39,406 nucleotides of DNA from an uncultured Collinsella sp. Lineage in GTDB: Bacteria > Actinomycetota > Coriobacteriia > Coriobacteriales > Coriobacteriaceae. Below the pieces are notes generated by a model. It searched no databases. It was not told where the DNA came from and saw nothing but the letters and a program-made list of their open reading frames with translations. Both the position numbers and the translations under genes were made by a program. Shown piece after piece: positions 31,889 through 39,406 of this stretch; within the stretch, counting starts at the first letter, position 1; every line of letters starts with the position of its first letter. The DNA lies in contig CABUQK010000003.1 of assembly GCA_902493615.1 (NCBI GenBank), positions 1 through 39,406 of the forward strand, given 5' to 3'.

Positions 31889-34402
31889 CTATAGATAGCG
31901 GCCGGTGATGCTTGCGGAGCAAACTGCGATGTCGCCCGGAGTGCCGGCGCAGACGATTTGCCCGCCGGCGGCGCCACCGCCCGGGCCCATGTCGATCACG
32001 TAATCGGCGTTGCGGATAAGGTCGAGGTCATGCTCGATCACGACAACTGTGGCGCCCTTGGCAACGAGTCCGTCGAACACACTCAGCAACACCTGAACAT
32101 CGAGCGGATGTAGTCCGATCGTGGGCTCGTCAAATACGAATACGGCATCATCCTGCACGCGGCCCATCTCACTCGCGAGCTTAAGGCGCTGTGCCTCACC
32201 GCCCGAAAGCGCCGGTGTGGGCTCGCCAAGCGTGAGATAACCCAGGCCCAGGTCGTGCAAGGTCTGCAAGCGCACCTGAACTTTCTTGAGTCCCACCGTA
32301 GCGTCGAGTGCCTCGTCCACGCTCATATCCATAAGCTGCGGCAACGTAAGCAGACTGCCATCCTTGCCTTCGCGATGGATATGCGAGGCGGCCTCGGCGT
32401 AGCGCGAGCCACGGCATGCCGGGCAGACGATCTCGACGTCGGGCAGAAACTGCACGTCAAGCGATATCGAGCCCGTGCCGTCGCACGTAGGGCAGCGCAG
32501 GGCACCGGTGTTGTAGCTAAAGGCGCCCGCCTTATATCCCGCCGCCTTGGCCTCGGGCGTACGTGCAAAGGCGCGGCGCAGCTCGTCATGAATGTCGGCA
32601 TAGGTCGCTACCGTCGAGCGCACGTTGGCACCGATGGGCGCGGCGTCAATCAGGTTGGCACGGGCAATGCCCTCGGCATCGACCCAACGCGCGTGCCCCG
32701 GCAAGCGTTCGCCGGCTGCCTGCGCCTTGAGCGCCGGGATGAGCGTCTCGAGCACCAACGTCGTCTTGCCCGAACCCGAAACGCCCGTCACCGCGACAAG
32801 GCGGCCGCGCGGGATATCGACTTCGAGCGGTTTGACGGTATGGATGGCCTCGGTTGCCATGCGGATATGGCCCTGGTCGAACATTTCGTCGTCAGTCACC
32901 TGCGGGCGCAAGCGTTTGGGGTCTGCGCGCAAAAACGGGGTGATGCGGCTGCCCTGCGATTGTTCGACCTCGTCCACCGTACCGGCAGCGATCACTTTAC
33001 CGCCGCCCGCTCCGGCAACGGGGCCCATCTCGACCAGATAGTCGGCATCCGCCAGTACGCGCGTATCGTGGTCGACAACAACCACGGTGTTACCGTCATC
33101 CACCAGATCTCGCATCACGCCTACCAGGCCGTCGACATTGGCAGGATGCAAGCCGATCGAAGGCTCGTCCAGCACATAAAGCACGCCTGTCGATCGGTTA
33201 CGCACCACGCGAGCAAGCTGCACGCGTTGGCGCTCACCCGTGGAAAGCGTGGCGCCGGCGCGGTCGAGTGAAAGGTAATCGAGACCCAAGTCGACCAGAC
33301 GACGGGCCGCACCCAAAAACGAATCGCAGATATCCGTCGCCATGGGCTGCATCTCGGTCGGCAAGGATGCGGGCACCTCGCGCACCCACTCAACCGCATC
33401 ACCAAGCGTCATGGCCGCGGCCTGTGCCAGATTGATACCGCGTACCTGGGGTTGGCGTGCGGCCTCGGAGAGACGCGTGCCGCCACAGTCACGGCATGGC
33501 CCCTCGCGCAAAAAGCGTGCAACGCGTTTGAGACCCTTATCGTCTTTGACCTTTGCGAGTGCGTTCTCGACGGTATAGACGGCGTTGTAATAGGTAAAGT
33601 CGAGCGGCGTGGCGCCCTCGCCGTTTTTGGGAACGTAAAGAATGTGCTTCTTAACCGCGGGGCCGTGAAACACGATGTCGCGCTCTTGAGGCGTGAGCTG
33701 GTTAAACGGCACGTCGGTGCGCACGCCCATCTCGCCGGCTACCTGCTTCATCAGATCCCACATGAGCGTACCCCAGGGAAGCACCGCACCTTCGTTGATG
33801 GTCTTTGACTCGTCGGGCACCAGGCTCGCCTCGTCCACCTCGCGCATGACACCAGTGCCGCCGCAGGTAGAGCACGCGCCGCCGCTGTTAAAGGCAAGGT
33901 CCTCGGCACCCGGCGCGTAGAACTCGCGGCCGCATGCGGGGCACGTGAGCGACAGGCCCGCAGCCACATTAAGGCTCGGCTCCACACGCGCCCCGCAATG
34001 CGGGCACACGTGATGGGCACAGCGGCTAAAGAGCAGACGCAGGCTGTTGTTGAGCTCGGTCATGGTGCCAAAGGTGGAACGCACGCCCGGCACGCTGGGG
34101 CGCTGATGCAATGCGAGCGCCGCCGGCACGTGCAGTACCTCGTCCACCTGGGCGTGTTCGGCCTGCGTTAGGCGACGTCGAGTATAGGTGCTGAGTGCTT
34201 CCAAGTAGCGACGCGAGCCCTCAGCATAAAGAACCCCCAGCGCCAGCGAACTCTTGCCCGAACCCGATACGCCGGCAATACCCACGAGCTTTCCCAGCGG
34301 AATGTCGATATCGATGTCCTTGAGGTTATGGACGCGCGCGCCACGTACCTCGATAGCCTGCGGGCTCATCTTCTGTTCCGTCACCTTTATCACCCTACTC
34401 AT
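31889..34402 (-). CDS. Short UvrA-like ATPase (UvrA2 class)
   Basis: 837 residues with two ABC ATPase halves. Half 1: Walker A GVSGSGKSSLALGVLYAEG, zinc-finger CxxC pairs (CPHCG, CPAC, CSTCG), and signature LSTGERQRVQLARV (Gly changed to Thr in the usual LSGGE). Half 2: Walker A GVSGSGKTTLVLETL, CPTCDGTG, signature LSGGEAQRLKLA and DEPTIGLHP. Housekeeping UvrA is ~940 residues; the missing ~100 fit loss of the UvrB-binding domain, typical of UvrA2-like proteins linked to drug tolerance or protection against DNA-damaging compounds. Its ATG overlaps the end of ATPase 2 by 8 nt; a later start at MSPQAI (34369) is possible. The ribosome site is weak, so coupling is likely. Confidence 0.85.
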   Translation of the reverse strand: MSRVIKVTEQKMSPQAIEVRGARVHNLKDIDIDIPLGKLVGIAGVSGSGKSSLALGVLYAEGSRRYLEALSTYTRRRLTQAEHAQVDEVLHVPAALALHQRPSVPGVRSTFGTMTELNNSLRLLFSRCAHHVCPHCGARVEPSLNVAAGLSLTCPACGREFYAPGAEDLAFNSGGACSTCGGTGVMREVDEASLVPDESKTINEGAVLPWGTLMWDLMKQVAGEMGVRTDVPFNQLTPQERDIVFHGPAVKKHILYVPKNGEGATPLDFTYYNAVYTVENALAKVKDDKGLKRVARFLREGPCRDCGGTRLSEAARQPQVRGINLAQAAAMTLGDAVEWVREVPASLPTEMQPMATDICDSFLGAARRLVDLGLDYLSLDRAGATLSTGERQRVQLARVVRNRSTGVLYVLDEPSIGLHPANVDGLVGVMRDLVDDGNTVVVVDHDTRVLADADYLVEMGPVAGAGGGKVIAAGTVDEVEQSQGSRITPFLRADPKRLRPQVTDDEMFDQGHIRMATEAIHTVKPLEVDIPRGRLVAVTGVSGSGKTTLVLETLIPALKAQAAGERLPGHARWVDAEGIARANLIDAAPIGANVRSTVATYADIHDELRRAFARTPEAKAAGYKAGAFSYNTGALRCPTCDGTGSISLDVQFLPDVEIVCPACRGSRYAEAASHIHREGKDGSLLTLPQLMDMSVDEALDATVGLKKVQVRLQTLHDLGLGYLTLGEPTPALSGGEAQRLKLASEMGRVQDDAVFVFDEPTIGLHPLDVQVLLSVFDGLVAKGATVVVIEHDLDLIRNADYVIDMGPGGGAAGGQIVCAGTPGDIAVCSASITGRYL

Positions 34403-35513
34403 GCCATAAAACTCGATCGCGAATGTACGCGCCCAGCATGGGCACGGTAAACCGGACGAGGCCGTATCCGGCAGCTTCGATGACGCGCTCGCGAATCAGG
34501 CTTGCGCGATATTTACTCGCCCAGCTCTGGGTACGCTCGCAGCGCTCAATGATATCCGCCATGCGCGTCGGTTTGCCCTCGTCAACCGCCATGGCCTCGA
34601 TAAAGAGGCGCTGTGGACTGCGCAGCCCGTAATACAGAGGCGCGTCAACCGCTTCGTAGAACTCGGAGACGGCATCCGCATGGCCATCCTCGACATCGCG
34701 CCTTTCGATGACCTGCGAGCTACGCCGGACAGCAGACCGCCACATGTAATATCCCACCAGCTGAACCATATAGGGATGCCCCATGCTCTTGCGCGCCGCA
34801 AGGTCCGCCGTCTCCGCGTCAACGTAAAGACCAGCATCTTTGACCGCCTGGATATATGAATCACGCACCTTGGGCAAGGATATCGCCCCCGGCTTACGCT
34901 GCTGGGCACGCCGCAAAAACGTCACGCTCGGCTCTTCGAGCAGGTCGTCAACCATACTGGGTAAGCCGGCGAACACCAGCGCAAGACCGCGCTGCTCGCT
35001 ATCGGGCAAGCCCGTGGCATCCTGGTCTCCGAGCACCTGCTGATAGAGAACGGCAAGGGCCGCCAGCTCCTCGATAGACGCCGATTGCGCCTCGTCAATC
35101 GCAAACAGTATGCCTTTGCCTGGACCGAGCTTCTTAAGGCGCTCGTTGACCAGCCCTCGCAACATCTCGCCCTTTGCCCGCGCCGCCTCGACTGACATCC
35201 GACCAAACGACGGACCGAACTCCATTGACGTCACAACGGGTTTATTCGAGCGAAGCGCGTCGGCCAATCGGTCGCATAAGCCAAGCGAAGCGGAATCGGA
35301 GACAACCGCCCATCCGCGCTCGCTAGCTAAACGCTGCAGCTCCCGCAGGAGAACCGTCTTGCCGCAGCCGCGGTTTCCCGTAATGAGCATGAGCCTGCCC
35401 GGCGCTCCAGCGCCGTTATCGAGCCCCTCCTCGAAATCTTCGATGACCGACTCTCGACCGATGAGCATCGGAGGCCGCTTGCCTGCCGTTGGCTTAAAGG
35501 GATTTGGATTCAT
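34395..35513 (-). CDS. AAA ATPase 2, paralogue of ATPase 1
   Basis: 372 residues. Seen: NPFKPTAGKRPPMLIGRE at the start, Walker A TGNRGCGKTVLLREL, Walker B ILFAIDEAQS, then VFAGLPSMVDDLL, FLRRAQQRKPGAISL and HPYMVQLVGYYMW, matching ATPase 1 in order. The C-terminal ~75 residues (SPQRLFIEAMAVDEG, TRMADIIERCERTQSWASKY) look like a winged helix. AGGAGG stands 6 nt before ATG 35513. It overlaps the UvrA-like gene by 8 nt. Three helically phased repeats precede it. A sensor or loader acting with the UvrA-like protein is an inference from the coupling. Confidence 0.8.
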   Translation of the reverse strand: MNPNPFKPTAGKRPPMLIGRESVIEDFEEGLDNGAGAPGRLMLITGNRGCGKTVLLRELQRLASERGWAVVSDSASLGLCDRLADALRSNKPVVTSMEFGPSFGRMSVEAARAKGEMLRGLVNERLKKLGPGKGILFAIDEAQSASIEELAALAVLYQQVLGDQDATGLPDSEQRGLALVFAGLPSMVDDLLEEPSVTFLRRAQQRKPGAISLPKVRDSYIQAVKDAGLYVDAETADLAARKSMGHPYMVQLVGYYMWRSAVRRSSQVIERRDVEDGHADAVSEFYEAVDAPLYYGLRSPQRLFIEAMAVDEGKPTRMADIIERCERTQSWASKYRASLIRERVIEAAGYGLVRFTVPMLGAYIRDRVLWHE

Positions 35514-35546
35514 GTCGGCCTCCTCGGATTGGCAAACCCTGGTAAT

Positions 35547-35576
35547 AGTTATACCAACTTATACCGAGTTATACCA
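35547..35576. promoter_or_regulatory. Three 10-bp direct repeats and promoter of ATPase 2
   Basis: Decamers GTTATACCAA, CTTATACCGA, GTTATACCAA in exact 10-nt register (TTATACC at 35548, 35558, 35568), all on one DNA face. On the minus strand the first gives a -35-like TTGGTA (35576-35571) and the last a -10-like TATAAC (35552-35547), 18 nt apart, so the repeats cover the promoter. A likely operator for a repressor or ATPase-linked autoregulator. Confidence 0.55.
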
Positions 35577-35580
35577 ATAG

Positions 35581-35613
35581 CATATGACAAAGGAACTGTC
35601 CCTTTGTCACATG
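35581..35613. repeat. Dispersed palindrome, copy 4, contains the stop of the TetM-like gene
   Basis: Left arm CATATGACAAAGGAA and right arm TCCCTTTGTCACATG around loop CTG; two A-C mismatches become G-T pairs in minus-strand RNA. Read with the leftward TetM-like gene, the last Met codon and TGA stop lie inside the arm, as for trmL and copy 2. Confidence 0.8.
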
Positions 35614-37610
35614 TGGCCGAAAAACTCGGCGCCTGCTGCTCGCCAGGGGCGGAAGGTGGCGGGATCGATCTTTACGTGCGCCGCGGCGGGCACGTCGTAC
35701 CATTTGACCGTGTAACCGGCGCCGTGAGAGCAAAAGACCGAGTCGGGCGTGTTGGGCAGATCGGCCTCGGGCTCATAGGCGGCCGTCTCGATTACGCGCT
35801 CGGCATCATGGCAAGCCGAATAGCCGGCGAACTCCAGGTATAGATGACCGCGACCGCTCGTGTAGGCAGCCACCTCCAGCGCGTAATCCTGCACCTCGGA
35901 TGCCGGCACGCGACCCACAAGCTTCGCCCGGTCTCCCGCCATCGTCGGCGGCTCGTACTCGGCACCCATGCGCGTGGCATCCGAGAGCGCCCGACCCACG
36001 CACTCCCCCGGCACCTCGAGCTCAAAGCGATACCACGGCTCCAACAGCACCGCCGCGCCGGCCTCGCGCGCCTGCATCAAACCCTGGCGAATCGCGCGGT
36101 ACGTGGCCTGGCGAAAATCGCCGCCCTCGGTATGTTTGGCATGCGCACGGCCGCCCATGAGCGTAATGCGCACATCGGTGATGGGCGAGCCGGTCAGCAC
36201 GCCCAGGTGATCGCGCTCCATGGCGTTGGTGAGTGCCAAACGCTGCCAGTTAAGATCGAGCTCGTCGGTCGAGGCCACGGTACCAAACTGCACGCCCGAG
36301 CCCGCCGGCAACGGCTCCAGACGTAGATGCACCTCAGCATAGTGACGCAGTGGCTCAAAGTGGCCCACGCCCTCGACCGGCTGCGAAATAGTCTCCTTAT
36401 AGAGGATGCCGCCGGGCTCAAACTCGACCGCAAGACCAAAACGATCGGCCAACACGCGCTGCACGACCTCGAGCTGCACGGCGCCCATCAACTGCAAATG
36501 AATCTGCTCAAGATGAGTGTTCCAGCTTACGCCGAGCATGGGATCTTCGTCCGCCAACTCAGTCAGCGCTTTGAACACCGCGTGGACATCGTGTTCGCCC
36601 GGAAGCACCGTATAGGTGAGGACCGGCGCAATGACGGGCGCATCGCCCGCGGGCTCCGCGCCCAGGGCGTCCCCTGGGCGAACGTGCGCAAGGCCCGTCA
36701 CGGCACAAATGCCGCCAGCAGCAACTTCTTGGGCAAGCTCATACTTCTCGCCGTTATAGATGCGTACCTGATCGACCTTCTGCTCCCATGCCTCGGCACC
36801 GGAACGTCCGTCAATCACCTGTTTGGCATGCAGCGTGCCGCCGGTCACTTTAACCCAAGCCAAGCGCTCGCCGCGGTCCCCGCGGCTGACGCGATAGACG
36901 CGGGCGGCAAACTCCGGGAGCCACGCCTGTTCGCGCATCAGCGCGCATATACCATCCAACAGCTCGTCCACACCTTGGTCCTTGAGCGCCGAGCCGGCAA
37001 AGCAGGGAAAGAGCTTGCGCTCAGCAACCATGCGCGACAGCGTCGCGGAGGAAAGCTCACCCGCCTCAAGAAACTCCTCGAGCGCCGCCTCGTCTAACGC
37101 AGCAGCATCCTCCTGAACGGTGCCACCCGTCAGCAGTTCGTTGGCATCCAGGCAACCTTCGGAAAGCCGCCGGCCGAGCTGCGCCAGCAGTACATCGTGA
37201 CCAGGGTTCTCAAGATCGATCTTGTTGATAAAGATGAACGTCGGGATGTCATAGCGCGCAAGCAGGCGCCACAGGGTTTCGGTATGCCCCTGCACGCCAT
37301 CGTTGGCACCCACAACCAAAATCGCGTAGTCCAGGGCGCGCAACGTGCGCTCCGCCTCGGCAGAAAAATCGACATGGCCGGGAGCGTCCACGAGCATGAC
37401 GTGGGTATCGCCATGGTCGAGCACGGCCTGCGACGAGAAGATCGTGATGCCACGCTCGCGCTCGATCTCGTTCGTATCTAGATGCGAATCGCCATCGTCC
37501 ACGCGCCCGCGCTTGCGAATGCGACCCGCGTTGAACAGCATGGCCTCGGCCAGCGTGGTCTTGCCGGCATCGACATGCGCCAAGATTCCAACGACCGCTT
37601 GCTTCGACAT
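35607..37610 (-). CDS. TetM-type ribosomal protection GTPase
   Basis: 667 residues of the EF-G-like ribosomal protection family. GTPase motifs: AHVDAGKTTLAEAML (G1), ERERGITI (G2), DAPGHVDF (G3), NKID (G4) and GSALKDQG (G5). Domain II and III segments follow (VTGLAHVRPGDALG, LMGAVQLEVVQRVL), and domain IV/V lie in FELEVPGECVGRALSDATRMGA. The EF-G-unlike N-terminus and the missing EF-G insertion support the Tet(M/O/W) class, but sequence divergence from TetM is considerable and the drug phenotype is unproven. ATG 37610 follows GAGGAG. Length is slightly more than TetM (639). The 3' end and stop are within a dispersed palindrome. Base composition matches the surrounding chromosome, so recent transfer is not evident. 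Confidence 0.82.
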   Translation of the reverse strand: MSKQAVVGILAHVDAGKTTLAEAMLFNAGRIRKRGRVDDGDSHLDTNEIERERGITIFSSQAVLDHGDTHVMLVDAPGHVDFSAEAERTLRALDYAILVVGANDGVQGHTETLWRLLARYDIPTFIFINKIDLENPGHDVLLAQLGRRLSEGCLDANELLTGGTVQEDAAALDEAALEEFLEAGELSSATLSRMVAERKLFPCFAGSALKDQGVDELLDGICALMREQAWLPEFAARVYRVSRGDRGERLAWVKVTGGTLHAKQVIDGRSGAEAWEQKVDQVRIYNGEKYELAQEVAAGGICAVTGLAHVRPGDALGAEPAGDAPVIAPVLTYTVLPGEHDVHAVFKALTELADEDPMLGVSWNTHLEQIHLQLMGAVQLEVVQRVLADRFGLAVEFEPGGILYKETISQPVEGVGHFEPLRHYAEVHLRLEPLPAGSGVQFGTVASTDELDLNWQRLALTNAMERDHLGVLTGSPITDVRITLMGGRAHAKHTEGGDFRQATYRAIRQGLMQAREAGAAVLLEPWYRFELEVPGECVGRALSDATRMGAEYEPPTMAGDRAKLVGRVPASEVQDYALEVAAYTSGRGHLYLEFAGYSACHDAERVIETAAYEPEADLPNTPDSVFCSHGAGYTVKWYDVPAAAHVKIDPATFRPWRAAGAEFFGHM

Positions 37611-37798
37611 GGCTCTCCTCTTATTGCAAGCCCATCGCACGCGGCAACGGGCGTCCTCGTTCCACACTGGATGATACAATTTACGAGCCGGCGGGCGAAG
37701 CGGGCCCTATCCCCCGACCGAGCTCATCGCTCCGCGTTGCCGCGCGGCGTTTTTCGTAGGTTCGCGCCTTGCGAAAGCCGGCTTTCAAAACAGCGCAG

Positions 37799-37836
37799 CG
37801 AACGAAAATGACCCCACCCGGAGCCATTTTCGTTCG
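37799..37836. terminator. Hairpin between the GNAT and TetM-like genes
   Basis: A 12-bp perfect stem CGAACGAAAATG/CATTTTCGTTCG with a 14-nt loop, 28 nt after the leftward GNAT stop codon. No clear T-tract follows on either strand, but the position fits a 3' hairpin of the GNAT transcript. The remaining ~190 nt up to the TetM-like start contain a GAAAGCCGGCTTTC palindrome (37773-37786) and a -10-like TATCAT (37676-37671, minus) and no gene. Confidence 0.5.
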
Positions 37837-37864
37837 TGCAAATTGTTGATACGCGCCCTCGATC

Positions 37865-38353
37865 TTATGCCTCGCGCAGCCAGTCAAACGCAACACGCGG
37901 TGTGCCGTCCGACACATACACGATGCCGGCGCGCTCAAATCCGGCCTTGAGGCTCGCACCCTGCATGGGTAGGTTGTCCCGGTGCGTATCGATGCGCAGG
38001 TGATCGGCGCGCTCCTTGGCAAAGGCAAACATTGCAGCCGCGATACCGTGCACGGTGCCATCGGATGCCACACGGTGCAGCACGGCGTACGGAGTGTCGC
38101 TACGCCATTGACCGTCCTCAATTACGTCATAGCACTCGTCCGGGCCCGGTAAAAAGGCAAACGTCGCCACCACGCGACCGTCGACTTCGCACACGTAACT
38201 ACCACCGGCAGCGATATCGGCAGCCAGCTGCTCGGCCGAAGGCGTGCCCTCGGGCCATTGCGTAGCGTTGCCATGCGCGCGCATAAAGGCGCGGGCCGTG
38301 TCATAGATAGCCATGACGGCGGGAATGTCGGTATCGAGGGTTTTTCTGATCAT
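37865..38353 (-). CDS. GNAT-family N-acetyltransferase
   Basis: 162 residues with a GNAT plan: an N-terminal IRKTLDTDIPAVMAIYDTAR, a central strand YVCEVDGRVVATFAFLPGP, and a C-terminal LRIDTHRDNLPMQGASLKAGFERAG that carries the conserved acetyl-CoA-side segment. The classic Q/RxxGxG/A loop is altered (VASDGTVHGIAAAMF), as in many YkkB/putative ribosomal-type members. The substrate is unknown. ATG 38353 is chosen; the GTG just before (38356) is also possible since GAGG lies 7 nt before it. Confidence 0.8.
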   Translation of the reverse strand: MIRKTLDTDIPAVMAIYDTARAFMRAHGNATQWPEGTPSAEQLAADIAAGGSYVCEVDGRVVATFAFLPGPDECYDVIEDGQWRSDTPYAVLHRVASDGTVHGIAAAMFAFAKERADHLRIDTHRDNLPMQGASLKAGFERAGIVYVSDGTPRVAFDWLREA

Positions 38354-38430
38354 CACGCGGCGACCTCACGTTTATTGGTATCACTTTGATTGAGCAATGA
38401 TACCAGCGTTTGAAGAGAGGCGCGAAGCAG

Positions 38431-38727
38431 ATGGGGAGCAAAAAGCGAGCCGCCTGGTCAAAGGCCAAAAGCGAGTTTTTGGGCGCTGCTACCGGCGGCG
38501 ATATGAGCGACCTGTTTGCACGCGAGGACAAGCGCCGCGACGCCCTGGACGCCGAGCGCGATGAAGCCTGGCGCTACAAATCGTGCGAACGCAAAAACCG
38601 TTACGACACGCGCGCCGAGGCCGAGGCCGTTATGGCCGACTGCGAAAACCGCGGACGCCGCGGGCTGGCCTGCTACAAATGCGAATACTGCGGCGGCTGG
38701 CACCTGACGTCGCACCCTTGGAAATAG
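38431..38727 (+). CDS. Small basic Cys-rich protein, putative zinc-binding
   Basis: 98 residues, very basic and Ala/Arg-rich at the start (MGSKKRAAWSKAKSEF), ending in CYKCEYCGGWHLTSHPWK, where two close Cys pairs and two His could hold a zinc ion. A further Cys at CERKNRYDTRAEAEAVMADC lies upstream. I do not recognise the family; similar CxxCxxWHLTS endings occur in phage and plasmid-like small proteins. ATG 38431 is preferred to a TTG 21 nt upstream, though the ribosome site (GAGAGG) is about 10 nt away. It stands between the leftward GNAT gene and the leftward RsmJ gene. Confidence 0.65.
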   Translation: MGSKKRAAWSKAKSEFLGAATGGDMSDLFAREDKRRDALDAERDEAWRYKSCERKNRYDTRAEAEAVMADCENRGRRGLACYKCEYCGGWHLTSHPWK

Positions 38728-38774
38728 ACCCGTATCGGCACGGCACTGACGGAGCGCCAGCCATTGCACGCAAG

Positions 38775-39406
38775 CTACGGGCGCGGCGGCACCAAAACAT
38801 CGTAGCGGACGGCCTTGCCCGCAAGTTGATGGCTCGGCTTAACGCCGGCAAGCAGTGGCCCTTTCACCGGCCGTTTGATAACGACCTTGCGCGGGTGCAC
38901 CGCAAGTGCAGCTTCGACCAGCGTCTCCTCATCGGCACATGGCTGTTCCAGATGGTGCAAGAGTTGGAACTTCTTTTTCACCGCCGCGCTCTTGGTACGC
39001 TCGGGAAACATGGGATCCAGATACACCACATCGGGAGCCGCGAGCTCGCCCTGCTCGATCAGCTCAGCTGTATGGCGAAGGCCGGCAATGCTGTCCTCGC
39101 CCGCGTGTAAGCGCATGCGCGCCACGGCAGCCGCAAGCGCCGGATCATCTGCCGCGCGGTCCAAGGCATCCTTGAGGAGCGCCGCAATCACGCAATCCTG
39201 TTCATACAGATCGACGGTAAAGCCCGCGGCCGCCAACAGCAGCGAATCCTCGCCAAAGCCTGCCGTGGCATCAATCGCCCATGGGTGCTCGATACCTTTT
39301 ACGCGCGCAGCCTTTACCAGCAGCTCTTGCTGCAGACGGCCTTGCTTGAGCCGCGGAAGCATGCGAGCAAAATCGGCACGCAGCTCCATCGTACCGTCGG
39401 AGAGCG
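38775..39406 (-). CDS. rsmJ: 16S rRNA m2G1516 methyltransferase RsmJ (5' end beyond the window)
   Basis: At least 204 residues of an AdoMet-dependent methyltransferase that modifies guanine-1516 of 16S rRNA in E. coli. Seen: AIDATAGFGEDSLLLAAAGF (AdoMet loop), AALLKDALDRA, the catalytic-like VVYLDPMFPERTKSAAVKKK and VVIKRPVKGP, all as in RsmJ. The first ATG in the window (39389) is not reliable as a start: the frame stays open to the window edge (…LSDGTMELRADF), and the E. coli protein has a longer N-terminus, so the real start is probably to the right of 39406. Confidence 0.88.
   Translation of the reverse strand, partial: LSDGTMELRADFARMLPRLKQGRLQQELLVKAARVKGIEHPWAIDATAGFGEDSLLLAAAGFTVDLYEQDCVIAALLKDALDRAADDPALAAAVARMRLHAGEDSIAGLRHTAELIEQGELAAPDVVYLDPMFPERTKSAAVKKKFQLLHHLEQPCADEETLVEAALAVHPRKVVIKRPVKGPLLAGVKPSHQLAGKAVRYDVLVPPRP

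Noticed and set aside
35607..37610. Housekeeping EF-G
   Set aside because: AHVDAGKTTLAEAML, absence of the EF-G insertion, length 667 and overall pattern agree with the ribosomal protection class, not with ~700-residue EF-G.

Overview
The window looks like chromosome from a Gram-positive, high-GC gut anaerobe of the class Coriobacteriia, most like Collinsella. This is inferred from the GC-rich composition, GTG/TTG starts behind strong AGGAGG sites, a bile-salt-hydrolase-type gene, many PTS/LysR/NCS2-type genes and the style of the proteins. No rRNA, tRNA or phage/IS gene is present, so the genus is an inference. No CRISPR array was seen.

Left part (1-12500): a partial acidic-tailed protein; a DHA2-type drug exporter divergent from a small peptide deformylase and LysR gene; then a leftward operon of a degenerate amidohydrolase, two ceramidase-family proteins and a PTS EIIBC permease, with a clear promoter and a LysR-type palindrome. 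Next come an XRE-HTH/AlaA aminotransferase fusion with its own operator array, and a divergent LysR/EamA exporter pair.

Middle (12500-24700): Kup potassium transporter, bile salt hydrolase-like enzyme, a second deformylase whose catalytic Glu is Met, an AzgA/PbuG purine permease, an esterase, a cobalamin-independent MetE-like methyltransferase with a probable LysR box, its LysR, a HAD phosphatase, and a TPP-riboswitch operon thiM / thiamine-binding protein / thiE. A four-copy array of ~62-nt palindromic repeats follows.

Right part (24700-39406): patatin-like lipase, an internally deleted EAL remnant beside a GGDEF-PAS-GGDEF-like protein, a flavoprotein, a cysteine-less ArsC/Spx-like protein, a CobW GTPase, TrmL with an unusual insertion, and a block in which two paralogous AAA ATPases flank a short UvrA-like protein beside a TetM-type ribosomal protection GTPase. 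A GNAT acetyltransferase, a small Cys-rich protein and RsmJ close the window.

The most interesting non-coding signal is a dispersed 35-nt palindrome (16-nt arm, CTG loop, 16-nt arm) found four times. Its core is conserved and its outer stem covaries; in two copies it contains the stop codon of the adjacent gene. Two further repeat types (the 62-nt array and a 109-bp imperfect inverted repeat) are also present.
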